A DNA stretch of 64,000 nt from Rhodocyclales bacterium (GCA_028292505.1 JAQGMF010000015.1:40144-104143), one strand, 5' to 3'. Counted from the first letter of the stretch, positions 27,054 through 36,165 are shown. The notes: generated by a model from the sequence alone, not told the origin. Numbers and translations: made by a program.

Positions 27054-28334
27054 ATGACAATGGCAAACACCTACACTTTATCCACCGGGCGCGAACGCGC
27101 ACTGCTTTGGCTGCTGGCACTCACGCAATTCACCGTCATCATGGACTTCATGGTCATGATGCCGCTGGGGCCGCAAATCATGCATGCGTTTTCCATCGGC
27201 CCGGCGGCATTTGCAACGGCGGTCTCCGCGTATTCTTGGTGCGCGGGTCTGTCGGGGTTATTTGCCGCAACCTATGTCGACCGCTTCGACCGCAAGCGCT
27301 TGCTGCTCACCGTCTATTCCTTGTTTGCCCTGTCGAATCTCGGCTGCGGTCTTGCCGGCAACTTTCACATGATGCTGCTGGCGCGCGCCTTTGCCGGCAT
27401 TACCGGCGGCGTACTCGGCGCCATCGTGATGGCGATCGTCGGCGACGTGATTCCCGAGAAGCGGCGCGGCGCGGCAACCGGCGTGGTGATGACATCGTTC
27501 TCGATGGCAGCCATTGCCGGCGTACCCATCGGCGTTGTGCTTGGCGCACAGTTCGGCTGGAAAACGCCGTTCTATCTGCTCGTCATATTGTCGATATTGA
27601 TCTGGATGGTGGCTGCACGCCTCGTCCCCTCACTCACCGCGCACCTGGCGAAACGGCCTGCACCGCTCACCGAAGTGTTGCCGGATCTGTTCGTGCTGAT
27701 CCGCAAACCCGCGCACTTGAGAGCCTTCGCGCTGACCTGCATCATGATGATCGCAAGCATGCTGGTCATCCCGTTTATCTCGCCCGTGCTCGTCGGCAAC
27801 CATGGCATCGCACCTCAGCAGATTTCATGGATCTACCTCGCCGGCGGTATGGCCACCTTGTTCACTGCACGCGCCATCGGTCGCCTGTCCGACCGTTACG
27901 GCAAGCACAAGGTCTTTCGCTACGTCTCGCTGCTCTCGATCCTGCCGCTTTTATTCATTACGCATTTACCGGATTTGCCGCTGCTGGCATTGATCGCGTT
28001 CTTCCCGTTCTTCATGGTGCTGATCTCCGGCCGCAACGTGCCGCTGCAAGCGCTCATGACAACGGTGCCTGAGCCCGCAAAACGCGGCGCCTTCCTGAGC
28101 GTGAATTCGGCGGTTCAAGCGTTCGGTACGGGCCTTGGCGCATGGCTCGGCGGCCTGCTCCTCAGCAGTGGGCCGGGCAGCCAGATTCTCGGCTATGGTA
28201 CGAATGGCTGGTGCGCTGCAATCCTGACCCTGGTCGGCGTCGCCTGGGCGCATCGCGTCACCAAGTCGGCGGTCGCGGCGCCGCAGCCAGTATGTGCTGC
28301 CAACGCCGCGATCGCCGACCCGCTGGTGCCGTGA
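27054..28334 (+). CDS. MFS transporter (DHA1-like), co-transcribed with the PadR regulator
   Basis: 426 residues and about twelve TM helices. The MFS motif A-like loop is DRFDRKRLLLT after TM2, and RAFAGITGGVLGAIVMAIVGDVIPEKRRGAATG carries the motif between TM4 and TM5. It resembles AraJ/Bcr-type efflux proteins. Its position directly behind a His-rich PadR regulator suggests it is the regulated exporter. The substrate is unknown; metal chelate, siderophore or drug are all possible. Confidence 0.88.
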   Translation: MTMANTYTLSTGRERALLWLLALTQFTVIMDFMVMMPLGPQIMHAFSIGPAAFATAVSAYSWCAGLSGLFAATYVDRFDRKRLLLTVYSLFALSNLGCGLAGNFHMMLLARAFAGITGGVLGAIVMAIVGDVIPEKRRGAATGVVMTSFSMAAIAGVPIGVVLGAQFGWKTPFYLLVILSILIWMVAARLVPSLTAHLAKRPAPLTEVLPDLFVLIRKPAHLRAFALTCIMMIASMLVIPFISPVLVGNHGIAPQQISWIYLAGGMATLFTARAIGRLSDRYGKHKVFRYVSLLSILPLLFITHLPDLPLLALIAFFPFFMVLISGRNVPLQALMTTVPEPAKRGAFLSVNSAVQAFGTGLGAWLGGLLLSSGPGSQILGYGTNGWCAAILTLVGVAWAHRVTKSAVAAPQPVCAANAAIADPLVP

Positions 28335-29266
28335 CGCGCTCGTCAGCGCACCGTCGCGGCGCACCGCTGCCGACGCGAGAGGGTGTCGGCCCGAGTTACA
28401 TCGTCCTGCCACGGGAAGCGTGGCAGAGCATCGCCGCCTTCCTGGTGCAACGTTTACCGATGGTGTCGGCAAGCAGTTGGAGGGCGCGCATGCTTGCCGG
28501 CGACGTCGTCGATGAAAACGGCATAACCGTAACGCCAGAGCGTCGCTACGAGGCGGGCCTGCGGATTTTCTACTACCGCGCGCTTGACGCCGAGCCGCGC
28601 ATCCCTTTCGACGAAGTCGTGTTGTTCCAGGACGACTATCTCGTCGTCGCCGACAAGCCGCATTTCCTGCCTGTCATACCTTCGGGTCGCTACGTGCAGG
28701 AGACCTTGCTGGTGCGCCTCAAACGCCGACTCGGCATCGACACACTGACACCGATCCATCGCATCGATCGCGAAACCGCCGGCCTGGTGGTGTTCGCGAT
28801 CCAACCCTCCACGCGTGGGAGATATCAGGACCTGTTCCGGCAGAAATCGGTGGTCAAACACTATGAAGCCATCGCGCCATGGCGGCCAGATCTCGCCTTG
28901 CCGCTCACGTATCGCAGCCGCATCGAAGAAAACGCAGCTCACTTCATGCAGATGCGCGAAGTCGACGGCGAAGCCAATGCGGAGACACACGTGGAACTGC
29001 TCGAAGTGCAAGGTGATCTGGCGCGTTACGGCCTCTCGCCGCTCACCGGCCGCAAGCATCAGTTGCGCGCGCATTGCGCAGCACTGGGCATACCCATTCT
29101 CAATGACCTGATCTATCCGAAACTCTTCGCCGAAGATAGCGACGACCATGCCAGGCCATTGCAATTGCTCGCCAAGTCCATCGCCTTCCGCGACCCCGTC
29201 ACCCACGCAGCGCGAAGCTTCAGCAGCACTCGCGCGTTGATGTTTACGAGCATGGCAAACGACTGA
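28331..29266 (+). CDS. RluA-family pseudouridine synthase
   Basis: 311 residues from GTG 28331, which overlaps the MFS stop (GTGA). The catalytic motif is HRIDRETAGLVVF, with the Asp near residue 145, corresponding to the family HRLDxxTSG. PLTGRKHQLRAHCAALGIPILND near the C-terminus is the second family signature. An N-terminal S4-like region precedes the catalytic domain (SSWRARMLAGDVVDENG). Whether it modifies rRNA or tRNA is not determined. Some similarity to the RluA/TruC group is visible, but no specific site is assigned. Confidence 0.9.
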   Translation: MTRSSAHRRGAPLPTREGVGPSYIVLPREAWQSIAAFLVQRLPMVSASSWRARMLAGDVVDENGITVTPERRYEAGLRIFYYRALDAEPRIPFDEVVLFQDDYLVVADKPHFLPVIPSGRYVQETLLVRLKRRLGIDTLTPIHRIDRETAGLVVFAIQPSTRGRYQDLFRQKSVVKHYEAIAPWRPDLALPLTYRSRIEENAAHFMQMREVDGEANAETHVELLEVQGDLARYGLSPLTGRKHQLRAHCAALGIPILNDLIYPKLFAEDSDDHARPLQLLAKSIAFRDPVTHAARSFSSTRALMFTSMAND

Positions 29267-29439
29267 AACGTCGACATTCGTCATCGCCTCCCCACGACAA
29301 CAATGTCATGCGAACGGGGATAGCAAGTTCATGGCACCCTCCGTCGCCAACAGACGGCCTTGTGTCCTGCGTCACACTTTCTCACATCAGAAAGCCGTGG
29401 CGTGGACGATGTTTCAATTGCGACCACGGGGGAACTGCA

Positions 29440-31335
29440 ATGAGACATATCTTGATCGTCTGTATGCTCTTGGTATTATCTGCCTGCGGCGGAGGCGGGG
29501 GTGGCGGAGGAAGCGGCGGGAGTGTCAGCGCTCCAGCCGCCAGCCTGTCAGGCCTTGCCGCGTCCGGTGACGCAATCGTCGGTCGCATCTATATCAAGGA
29601 CGCCGCCGGTCACGAACATTTTGTCGATACGCTCGATGGCAACTACGCGTTCACCCTGACCGGCCTCACGCCGCCCTACATGCTCAAGGCACAGTGGGTG
29701 ATCAGCGGCGTCACGCACACGCTGTATTCGTTTTCGGCGTCGAGCGGGCACGCCAACATCACGCCGCTCACCCACATGATTGTCGCCGCCGCAGCCGGCA
29801 CCGACACGCTCGATCCGATTTATGCCGCTGGCAACCCAGCGACATTCGCGACGCTCTCCGGCGCCTTGCCGGCGGCGACCGCGAATCTGCAGCAATCGCT
29901 CAAGCCGCTACTGAATCATTACTCGGCATCGAGCATCGATCCCATTACCGGCAGCTTTGCGGCCAATCACACCGGCATGGATGCCCTGCTCGACAGCGTC
30001 ACCGTAACCTACCTTGCGGGCACGGTAACGGTGGCGGACAACACCAGTGGTGCGACCGTACTCGATGCACCGGTTGCCAACTTCTCGCATGCGCTGGCCA
30101 TGCCCGAGTGGACCGCTGCGGACGCTGCCATTGCCAACGATCCCGATGTGGCTGTCGATAGCAACGGCACTGGCCTCGTCGTGTGGTCTGAACAGATCGG
30201 GGCCAACTACGTCATCCGCGCACGTTTCCTGACCGGCACGGGTGCTCCCGCCGTCACGCTCAGCAACGCTGGGAATGCCGGCCTGCCGCGTATCGCGCTG
30301 GACAGTGCAGGCAATGCAATCGTCGTGTGGACGCAGGACCTGGGCAGCCGCAACGAAATATGGGCAAGCCGCTACGTGGTCGCGTCCACCACGTGGTCAA
30401 CGCCGGTACAGATCTCGTCTGCAAGCGCGGTTGCCGACGCCAACGTTCCCGATATTGCGGCCGACAGCGCAGGCAATGCTATTGTCATCTGGCACCAGGG
30501 CGACGGTCGCACCAATCATTTCGACGTCTGGAGCGCTCGCTATGCAGTGAGCTCCAACACCTGGGTTGCGCCAGTCATGATCAGCGACGGCGTCAATAGC
30601 GCCTACAACCCACACCTGGCGGTCAATACTTCCGGCCAGGGCATCCTCGCCTGGGAACATGAGCAGGACGACGGCACGACCGTTTCCAACGGGCCGAAGG
30701 ACATCAGCGCACGCACGGTCACCACGGCAGGCGTGATGGGCGCCACCACCATGCTCAACGCTGTACCCGGCAATATCGACAATGTCTATGGCCAGATCGC
30801 AGTGGCCATGAACAGCAGTGGTGGCGGTGGCGTGCTGTGGGTGCAAACCTCCGGCGTCCTGCCATTTGTCATACACGCTGCGATGTACTCGGGTACGAGC
30901 TGGCAGGCATCGAGCGTCATTACCAATAATGTGCTCGACAATAACTACGGCCCTCACCTGGCCTTCGATGCCGCTGGCAATGCCATTGCCGTCTGGCAAC
31001 AACAGACGGGGGTCGGCGCCTATGGCGGTACCAACCGCTATGTCGCCGGTGTCGGCTGGGGAACCTCCGGCCAGTTCGTGGATGCGAGTCTCGGCGACAC
31101 CTATGACATACGCATTGCAGTGGATGCTGCAGGCAATGCCACGGCAGTGTGGTATCGCTGGGGGCTTTCGGGCATCGACGTCATGCTCAACCGCTACCTC
31201 GTCGGCAGCGGCTGGGGCACGGCGCGCGTACTCAGCCCGACGACGACCGTCGGCACCTTCACCTACCCTGTGCCGCGCGTGGCAACCAACGCAAGCGGGC
31301 TGACGCTGGCAATCTGGGGCGTCGACTCGTATTGA
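29440..31335 (+). CDS. Lipoprotein with oligo-Gly linker and eight propeller-like repeats
   Basis: 631 residues from ATG 29440 (MRHILIVCMLLVLSAC). The signal peptide ends in lipobox LSAC, and the Cys is followed by a run of glycines. Residues about 30-110 form an Ig- or carboxypeptidase-regulatory-like beta domain (GRIYIKDAAGHEHFVDT). Eight repeats follow from about residue 236, each with a core of hydrophobic, Asp/Asn-(Ser/Ala)-x-Gly, then a Trp (VAVDSNGTGLVVW, IALDSAGNAIVVW, IAVDAAGNATAVW). The spacing is 47-60 residues, as for blades of a beta-propeller. An exported, outer-membrane-attached binding or scaffold role is inferred. The exact family is not recognised. Confidence 0.8.
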   Translation: MRHILIVCMLLVLSACGGGGGGGGSGGSVSAPAASLSGLAASGDAIVGRIYIKDAAGHEHFVDTLDGNYAFTLTGLTPPYMLKAQWVISGVTHTLYSFSASSGHANITPLTHMIVAAAAGTDTLDPIYAAGNPATFATLSGALPAATANLQQSLKPLLNHYSASSIDPITGSFAANHTGMDALLDSVTVTYLAGTVTVADNTSGATVLDAPVANFSHALAMPEWTAADAAIANDPDVAVDSNGTGLVVWSEQIGANYVIRARFLTGTGAPAVTLSNAGNAGLPRIALDSAGNAIVVWTQDLGSRNEIWASRYVVASTTWSTPVQISSASAVADANVPDIAADSAGNAIVIWHQGDGRTNHFDVWSARYAVSSNTWVAPVMISDGVNSAYNPHLAVNTSGQGILAWEHEQDDGTTVSNGPKDISARTVTTAGVMGATTMLNAVPGNIDNVYGQIAVAMNSSGGGGVLWVQTSGVLPFVIHAAMYSGTSWQASSVITNNVLDNNYGPHLAFDAAGNAIAVWQQQTGVGAYGGTNRYVAGVGWGTSGQFVDASLGDTYDIRIAVDAAGNATAVWYRWGLSGIDVMLNRYLVGSGWGTARVLSPTTTVGTFTYPVPRVATNASGLTLAIWGVDSY

Positions 31336-31350
31336 TCAGGTCGGTGAGTT

Positions 31351-31379
31351 GTAGGGTGGGCACGGCGTGCCCACCCTAC
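31351..31379. repeat. GTAGGGTGGGCACG palindrome (dispersed repeat)
   Basis: The arms at 31351-31364 and 31366-31379 are perfect reverse complements around one central base. They would form a 14-bp hairpin 16 bp after the lipoprotein stop. The GTAGGGTGGG core recurs at 35399-35448 and a relative lies at 36174-36244. Terminator or REP-like function is likely. Confidence 0.85.
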
Positions 31380-31530
31380 GCATCCGATCCTTCAATCCAT
31401 CGATTCAGGATCCACGGATTCTCGCGTTCACATGGCGCCAAAATTTCACTAAGCATCACAGCGAACAATTCATTCGCTGCGGACACGCTAAGCTGAATTT
31501 AAGATTCCAATGCGCGGCGAGGCCTGAGTT

Positions 31531-32523
31531 ATGAAATTCAAGGATTATTACGAAACGCTCGGACTGCAACGCACGGCGACACAGGATGAGGTCAAGCAGG
31601 CCTATCGCAAGCTGGCGCGCAAGTACCATCCCGATGTCAGCAAGCTGGAAGATGCCGAGGCGCACTTCAAGGAGGTTGGAGAAGCCTACGAGGTGCTGAA
31701 AGACCCGGAGAAGCGCGCAGCCTACGACCGCATGGGACAGAATTGGAAAGCCGGGCAGGACTTCCAGCCGCCGCCCAACTGGGACGAAGGATTCGAATTC
31801 AGCGGTGCGGGCCCGTGGGGCCCGGCGGACTCGGGTGTGGGCGAAGGCATGTTCGGTGCCGATCCGAGCGATTTCTTCGAGGCGCTATTCGGCCAGCATG
31901 CGCGTCAATCGCGCGCACGACGACGTGCAACGCAGACGCGCGGCGAAGACCATCATGCCAAGATCCTCATCGATCTCGAAGACGCCTACAAAGGCGCCCG
32001 ACGCAGCATCAGCCTGCGTATCCCGCGGGTCGACGAGCAAGGCCATGTCACCACGCACGAACGCACGCTCGATGTCACGATTCCCAAAGGCATACGCGAA
32101 GGCCAGCACCTACGCCTCACCGGTCAGGGCGAGGTGGGTGGCAAGGACGGCCAGCCGGGCGATCTCTACCTTGAAATCGGCGTCAAGCCGCATCCACTGT
32201 TCCGCGTCGACGGCGCCGATGTCTATCTGGATCTGCCGGTCGCACCATGGGAAGCGGCGCTGGGCGACACCGTCAATGTACCGACGCCGGACGGCAGCGT
32301 GCAGCTCAATATTCCTGCAGGCTCGGTGGCGGGCCGCAAGCTGCGGCTCAAAGGCAAGGGCATCCCCGGCAAAGTACCTGGCAAGATAGCCGGCGATCTG
32401 TACGTGGTTCTCAACATCGCACTGCCGCCGGCTCATACCGAAGCTGCCAAGGAAGCTTATCGCGCCATGGCCGAGGGCTTCAATTTCAATCCGCGCTCGA
32501 GTCTGGAAGGAGTGAGTTCATGA
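31531..32523 (+). CDS. cbpA: Curved-DNA-binding DnaJ-like co-chaperone CbpA
   Basis: 330 residues. The J domain (1-70, KFKDYYETLGLQRTATQDEV) has the HPD motif in KYHPDVSK. A Gly/Phe-rich linker (about 78-130) comes next, followed by two DnaJ C-terminal substrate-binding barrels without a Zn-finger, as in CbpA. LRLTGQGEVGGKDGQPGDLYLEI is the family signature. CbpA is a DnaK co-chaperone and nucleoid protein in stationary phase. Its stop overlaps the start of cbpM, which encodes its inhibitor. Confidence 0.93.
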   Translation: MKFKDYYETLGLQRTATQDEVKQAYRKLARKYHPDVSKLEDAEAHFKEVGEAYEVLKDPEKRAAYDRMGQNWKAGQDFQPPPNWDEGFEFSGAGPWGPADSGVGEGMFGADPSDFFEALFGQHARQSRARRRATQTRGEDHHAKILIDLEDAYKGARRSISLRIPRVDEQGHVTTHERTLDVTIPKGIREGQHLRLTGQGEVGGKDGQPGDLYLEIGVKPHPLFRVDGADVYLDLPVAPWEAALGDTVNVPTPDGSVQLNIPAGSVAGRKLRLKGKGIPGKVPGKIAGDLYVVLNIALPPAHTEAAKEAYRAMAEGFNFNPRSSLEGVSS

Positions 32524-32846
32524 GCACCAATATCCCGTCATCCCTCCAGGGCCTCATCGTCGAAGAGGAAATTCTTTTGTCATTATCCGAGCTATGCCAG
32601 GCATGCCGGGCGCGCGAGGAACTGATTACCGCCTGGGTCATGGAAGGCGTGCTCGAGCCCGAGGGCGCCAGGCCGCAGGAGTGGCGCTTCGCCGGGCACT
32701 CGCTGCGGCGTGCACGCCTGGCCTTGCGTCTGACGCGTGACCTGGAAGTGAATACCGCTGGCATTGCAGTGGCGCTGGACCTGATGGATGAGATCGCGAC
32801 CTTGAAAGCGCAGCTGCGACGATTGTCGGTGCATACGAAATATTGA
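32520..32846 (+). CDS. cbpM: CbpM-like modulator of CbpA
   Basis: 108 residues from ATG 32520, overlapping the cbpA stop as ATGA. The N-terminal MerR-like winged-helix region (IVEEEILLSLSELCQACRAREELITAWVMEGVLEP) and C-terminal helix (IAVALDLMDEIATLKAQLRRL) match CbpM, which binds the CbpA J domain and restrains its activity. The gene order and overlap support the assignment. Confidence 0.88.
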   Translation: MSTNIPSSLQGLIVEEEILLSLSELCQACRAREELITAWVMEGVLEPEGARPQEWRFAGHSLRRARLALRLTRDLEVNTAGIAVALDLMDEIATLKAQLRRLSVHTKY

Positions 32847-32870
32847 GGCTTGCAATGCCTTTGGTATTAA
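32843..32870 (+). promoter_or_regulatory. Promoter of the toxin-antitoxin pair
   Basis: TTGAGG (32843-32848), a 16-bp spacer and TATTAA (32865-32870) give a plausible sigma-70 promoter. It starts within the last codons of cbpM and is followed directly by the palindromic operator at 32871-32889. Confidence 0.5.
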
Positions 32871-32889
32871 TGTACATTTCAAATGTACA
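32871..32889. promoter_or_regulatory. Toxin-antitoxin operator TGTACATTTCAAATGTACA
   Basis: A perfect inverted repeat with 9-bp arms around one base, immediately downstream of the -10 box and 18 bp before the antitoxin start. Its placement is typical for conditional autoregulation by a Phd-VapC complex. Confidence 0.75.
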
Positions 32890-32907
32890 TAAATAAAGCC
32901 GTGCCAA

Positions 32908-33204
32908 ATGCCCCCAAAAATTGTCACCACCGCCGATGTCAGTGTAACAACCCTGCGTCAGAACCTGCCCGAGTACCTTGCGCAAGTCGAACGCGGCACG
33001 CGCGTGCGCATCACCAACCGCGGCCGCGTGATCGCAGAAATCACACCGCCCATGCCGGCGGAAGACACGGCGGCTGCAGCTCGCAAACGCCTCACCGGTA
33101 GCCTGAAGCGTTACGACGCCCCCTTCGAGTCCGTCATCGCCGCCAGTGAATGGGAGATGAACGAAATGCCCAAGGCAAAGCGCGGCGCGAAAGCGAATCC
33201 TTGA
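32908..33204 (+). CDS. Phd/YefM-family antitoxin
   Basis: 98 residues. The N-terminal half is the Phd/YefM fold (VTTLRQNLPEYLAQVERGTRVRITNRGRVIAEITP), a DNA-binding and dimerisation domain. The C-terminal part (RLTGSLKRYDAPFESVIAASEWEMNE) is a toxin-binding helix, and the last residues are basic. Its stop overlaps the TTG start of the PIN toxin. The ribosome site is weak; GTG at 32900 is out of frame. Confidence 0.88.
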   Translation: MPPKIVTTADVSVTTLRQNLPEYLAQVERGTRVRITNRGRVIAEITPPMPAEDTAAAARKRLTGSLKRYDAPFESVIAASEWEMNEMPKAKRGAKANP

Positions 33205-33596
33205 TCGTCCTCGATACGCACGTACTCATCTGGTGGCTCACCACACCCGTCAAGCTCACAGCAGCTGCGCGCAAGGCCATCAAACAAGCGGTGGCAGAAC
33301 ACGTGGTGGTCGTCTCAGCCATCAGTATTCTTGAGATCACGACTGCAGTTCGCCGTCAGCGCTTGCTCTTTGACGTACCCGTCGATCAATGGCTCGCGGA
33401 CCTGCGCTTGCTGCCTGAACTACGCCTGGAATCCGTCACTGCTGACATTGCGCAGTTGGCCGGCAGTTGGGGCGACGAAATGCACGGCGACCCGGCAGAT
33501 CGCCTCATCGCAGCGACCGCCATCAGCCTCGGCGCGCCCTTGATCACGGCAGACGCAAAACTACGTGCCAGTCCAGCACTCCACACAATCTGGTAG
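33201..33596 (+). CDS. PIN-domain toxin (VapC-like)
   Basis: 131 residues from TTG 33201 (MIVLDTHVLIWWL), overlapping the antitoxin stop as TTGA. Asp5, the Glu in SILEITTAVRR and the acidic HGDPADRLIAATAI patch form the PIN-domain metal site expected of a ribonuclease toxin. Many PIN toxins cleave tRNA or rRNA; the target here is unknown. An in-frame ATG at 33150 is possible but would add 17 residues before the domain. Confidence 0.87.
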   Translation: MIVLDTHVLIWWLTTPVKLTAAARKAIKQAVAEHVVVVSAISILEITTAVRRQRLLFDVPVDQWLADLRLLPELRLESVTADIAQLAGSWGDEMHGDPADRLIAATAISLGAPLITADAKLRASPALHTIW

Positions 33597-33719
33597 GCCT
33601 TGCCCATGCAATGATGCCCGGCACATGTTTTTGCTAGGTGCTGAAACCTTGAGCCGCTATCATCGCGACCTCATTGTGTTCAACCTGGCGTTTGATCCCG
33701 GCTTTTCAGCTGTCCTCCC

Positions 33720-35402
33720 ATGATTTCCATCAAGAATGTAACGCTGCGTCGCGGCAGCAAGATCGTGCTCAACAGCACGTCCGCCACACTCAACCCCGGA
33801 GAGAAGGTCGGCCTGGTGGGTCGCAATGGCGCGGGCAAGTCCTCGCTGTTCGCCCTGCTCAACGGCACACTCCATGAAGACGGTGGTGAGTTCTCGATCC
33901 CCGCGCAGTGGCAGATGGCGCAGGTCGCGCAGGACATGCCCGAGACCGACCAGAGTGCAACCGATTTCGTCATCGAAGGCGACACCATCCTGCTCGCCGC
34001 GCAGGCTGCCGTTACGGCTGCCGAAGCGAGCGACGATGGCATGGAGATGGCGCATGCCTACATGGCCCTGCACGACGCGGGCGCCCACGACGCGCCGGCA
34101 CGCGCACAAGCGCTGATTCTCGGCCTCGGCTTCAGTACCGCAGAGTTGGGCAATCCGGTGAACAGTTTCTCCGGCGGCTGGCGCATGCGCCTGCAACTGG
34201 CGCGCGCCCTGATGTGCCCGTCCGATCTGCTGCTGCTCGACGAACCGACCAATCACCTGGATCTCGATGCGCTGGTATGGCTGGAAGCGTGGCTCAAACG
34301 TTACGAGGGCACCATGGTGGTGATCAGCCATGATCGCGAATTCCTCGACGCGGTGACTTCAGTCACTTTGCATATCGACAATGCCAAGCTGGTGCGCTAC
34401 GGCGGCAACTACAGCAAGTTCGAAGACATGCGCGCCGAGCAGATGGCCTTGCAGACAGCGTCGCTCGCCAAACAAGCCGACAAGATCGCGCATCTGCAGA
34501 AGTTCATCGACCGCTTCAAGGCTTCGGCCGCCAAGGCCAAGCAGGCACAGAGCCGCGTCAAGGCATTGGACCGCATGGTCAAGATCGCACCCGTTCTGGC
34601 CGATGCCGATTTCCAGTTCGAGTTCAAGGAGCCGACCAATATCCCCAATCCGATGTTGTCGATGCTCGATGCAAGTTTCGGCTATCCGCCGCTTGCCGAT
34701 GCAGCGCCCGGCACGCCACCGTCAGTGATCGTGCACAACATCAATCGTTCGGTGCTTGCCGGTCAGCGCATTGGCATATTGGGCGCCAACGGCCAGGGCA
34801 AGTCGACCGTGGTCAAGACCATCGCCGCAGCGCTGGCGCCCATCGGTGGCGAGATCACCAAGGGCAAAGGCCTGACCATCGGCTACTTCGCCCAGCAGGA
34901 ACTCGACGTCCTGCGCCCCGCCGACACGCCACTCGAACACATGATCCGCCTGGTCAAGGAAACACCGGTCAACGCACGGCCGGCGGGCATGGATTGGCGC
35001 GAGCAAGGACTGCGCAATTTCCTCGGCACCTTCAATTTCGGTGGCGACATGATTCATCAAACCGTCGGCAGCATGAGTGGTGGCGAAAAAGCACGCCTCG
35101 TGTTGTGCATGATCGTGTGGCAACGCCCGAACCTGTTGCTGCTCGATGAGCCCACCAATCACCTCGACCTGTCGACACGCGAAGCACTCAGCGTCGCGCT
35201 CAACGAGTTCGAAGGAACCGTCATGCTGGTCAGCCACGACCGCGCCTTGCTGCGTGCCGTGTGCGATGAATTCTGGCTCGTCGCAGACGGCGGTGTCGAA
35301 CCGTTCGAAGGCGATCTGGATGACTACCAGATCTATCTTCTCGATCAAGCCAAACGTGTCCGCGAAGCGGCGTCCGCCGCGCAGAAAAAACTCGCGGCGT
35401 AG
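33720..35402 (+). CDS. ABC-F family ATPase (YheS/Uup-like)
   Basis: 560 residues with two nucleotide-binding domains and no membrane part. Walker A motifs are GRNGAGKSS and GANGQGKST, signature motifs SFSGGWRMRLQLARAL and SMSGGEKARLVL, and Walker B LLLLDEPTNHLDL and LLLDEPTNHLDL. The inter-domain linker (about 245-290) is the ABC-F P-site tRNA-interaction motif region and is helical and basic. ABC-F proteins act on ribosomes. YheS is the closest resemblance; the role is not fixed. A short ribosome leader precedes the ATG. Confidence 0.9.
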   Translation: MISIKNVTLRRGSKIVLNSTSATLNPGEKVGLVGRNGAGKSSLFALLNGTLHEDGGEFSIPAQWQMAQVAQDMPETDQSATDFVIEGDTILLAAQAAVTAAEASDDGMEMAHAYMALHDAGAHDAPARAQALILGLGFSTAELGNPVNSFSGGWRMRLQLARALMCPSDLLLLDEPTNHLDLDALVWLEAWLKRYEGTMVVISHDREFLDAVTSVTLHIDNAKLVRYGGNYSKFEDMRAEQMALQTASLAKQADKIAHLQKFIDRFKASAAKAKQAQSRVKALDRMVKIAPVLADADFQFEFKEPTNIPNPMLSMLDASFGYPPLADAAPGTPPSVIVHNINRSVLAGQRIGILGANGQGKSTVVKTIAAALAPIGGEITKGKGLTIGYFAQQELDVLRPADTPLEHMIRLVKETPVNARPAGMDWREQGLRNFLGTFNFGGDMIHQTVGSMSGGEKARLVLCMIVWQRPNLLLLDEPTNHLDLSTREALSVALNEFEGTVMLVSHDRALLRAVCDEFWLVADGGVEPFEGDLDDYQIYLLDQAKRVREAASAAQKKLAA

Positions 35403-35448
35403 GGTGGGTTGTCGCCGTATTGATCACGACTGTCCGAACCCACCCTAC
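35399..35448. repeat. GTAGGGTGGGTT inverted repeat between ABC-F and esterase genes
   Basis: GTAGGGTGGGTT (35399-35410) overlaps the ABC-F stop codon and faces AACCCACCCTAC (35437-35448) across a 26-nt loop. It belongs to the same family as the palindrome at 31351-31379 and may terminate transcription. Confidence 0.8.
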
Positions 35449-35481
35449 AATAAGCAGGTCGACGCAAAGCAAGGATCAATC

Positions 35482-36165
35482 ATGAACACGCAAACTGCTC
35501 CTCTTCTTCCCACTGTTGTCGTCGAAACCGGCGCGAAGCCTACGCATGCCGTGATCTGGATGCACGGCCTCGGCGCAGACGGACATGACTTCGAACCCAT
35601 CGTCCACGAGTTCAATCAATCGCGGCTGCCCGCCACGCGCTTCGTCTTTCCACATGCGCCGACACGGCCGGTGACCATCAACGGCGGCTACGTCATGCGC
35701 GCCTGGTACGACATCCTCTCGCCGGATTTCTCGCAACGGCGCGAAGACCCGCAAGGCATCCAGGAATCGGCACAACAGATCGAAGCATTGATCGCTTACG
35801 AAAATGCGAACGGCATAGCCGATACGAACATCGTGCTGGCCGGTTTCTCGCAAGGCGGCGCCATTGCGCTGCACGCCGCGCTGCGCCATCCGCAGCGGCT
35901 CGCCGGCATCATGGCGCTGTCGACCTATCTCCCGCTGGCCGACACGTTTGTCGCAGAATCACACTCGGCCAATCGCGACACGCCGATCTTCATGGCGCAC
36001 GGACATAGCGACGGCGTCATTCCCTACGGCTTCGGTCAGCAATCGGCGAAGCTCCTGCAGGAACAAGGCTATCCGCTGAGCTGGCATGGCTACTCCATGG
36101 CCCACTCGGTGAGCGCTGAAGAGGTGCGCGACATCGAAGCCTGGCTGGCGACCGTATTGGTATAG
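35482..36165 (+). CDS. Carboxylesterase/phospholipase-like alpha/beta hydrolase
   Basis: 227 residues from ATG 35482 (MNTQTAPLLPTVVVETGAKPTHAVIWMHGLGADGHDF). The nucleophile elbow GFSQGG has its Ser near residue 122; Asp is in GHSDGVIPY and His in SMAHSVSAEE. This is the EstB/acyl-protein thioesterase family. The substrate is likely short-chain carboxyl esters; the physiological role is unknown. A 30-bp hairpin follows. Confidence 0.9.
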   Translation: MNTQTAPLLPTVVVETGAKPTHAVIWMHGLGADGHDFEPIVHEFNQSRLPATRFVFPHAPTRPVTINGGYVMRAWYDILSPDFSQRREDPQGIQESAQQIEALIAYENANGIADTNIVLAGFSQGGAIALHAALRHPQRLAGIMALSTYLPLADTFVAESHSANRDTPIFMAHGHSDGVIPYGFGQQSAKLLQEQGYPLSWHGYSMAHSVSAEEVRDIEAWLATVLV

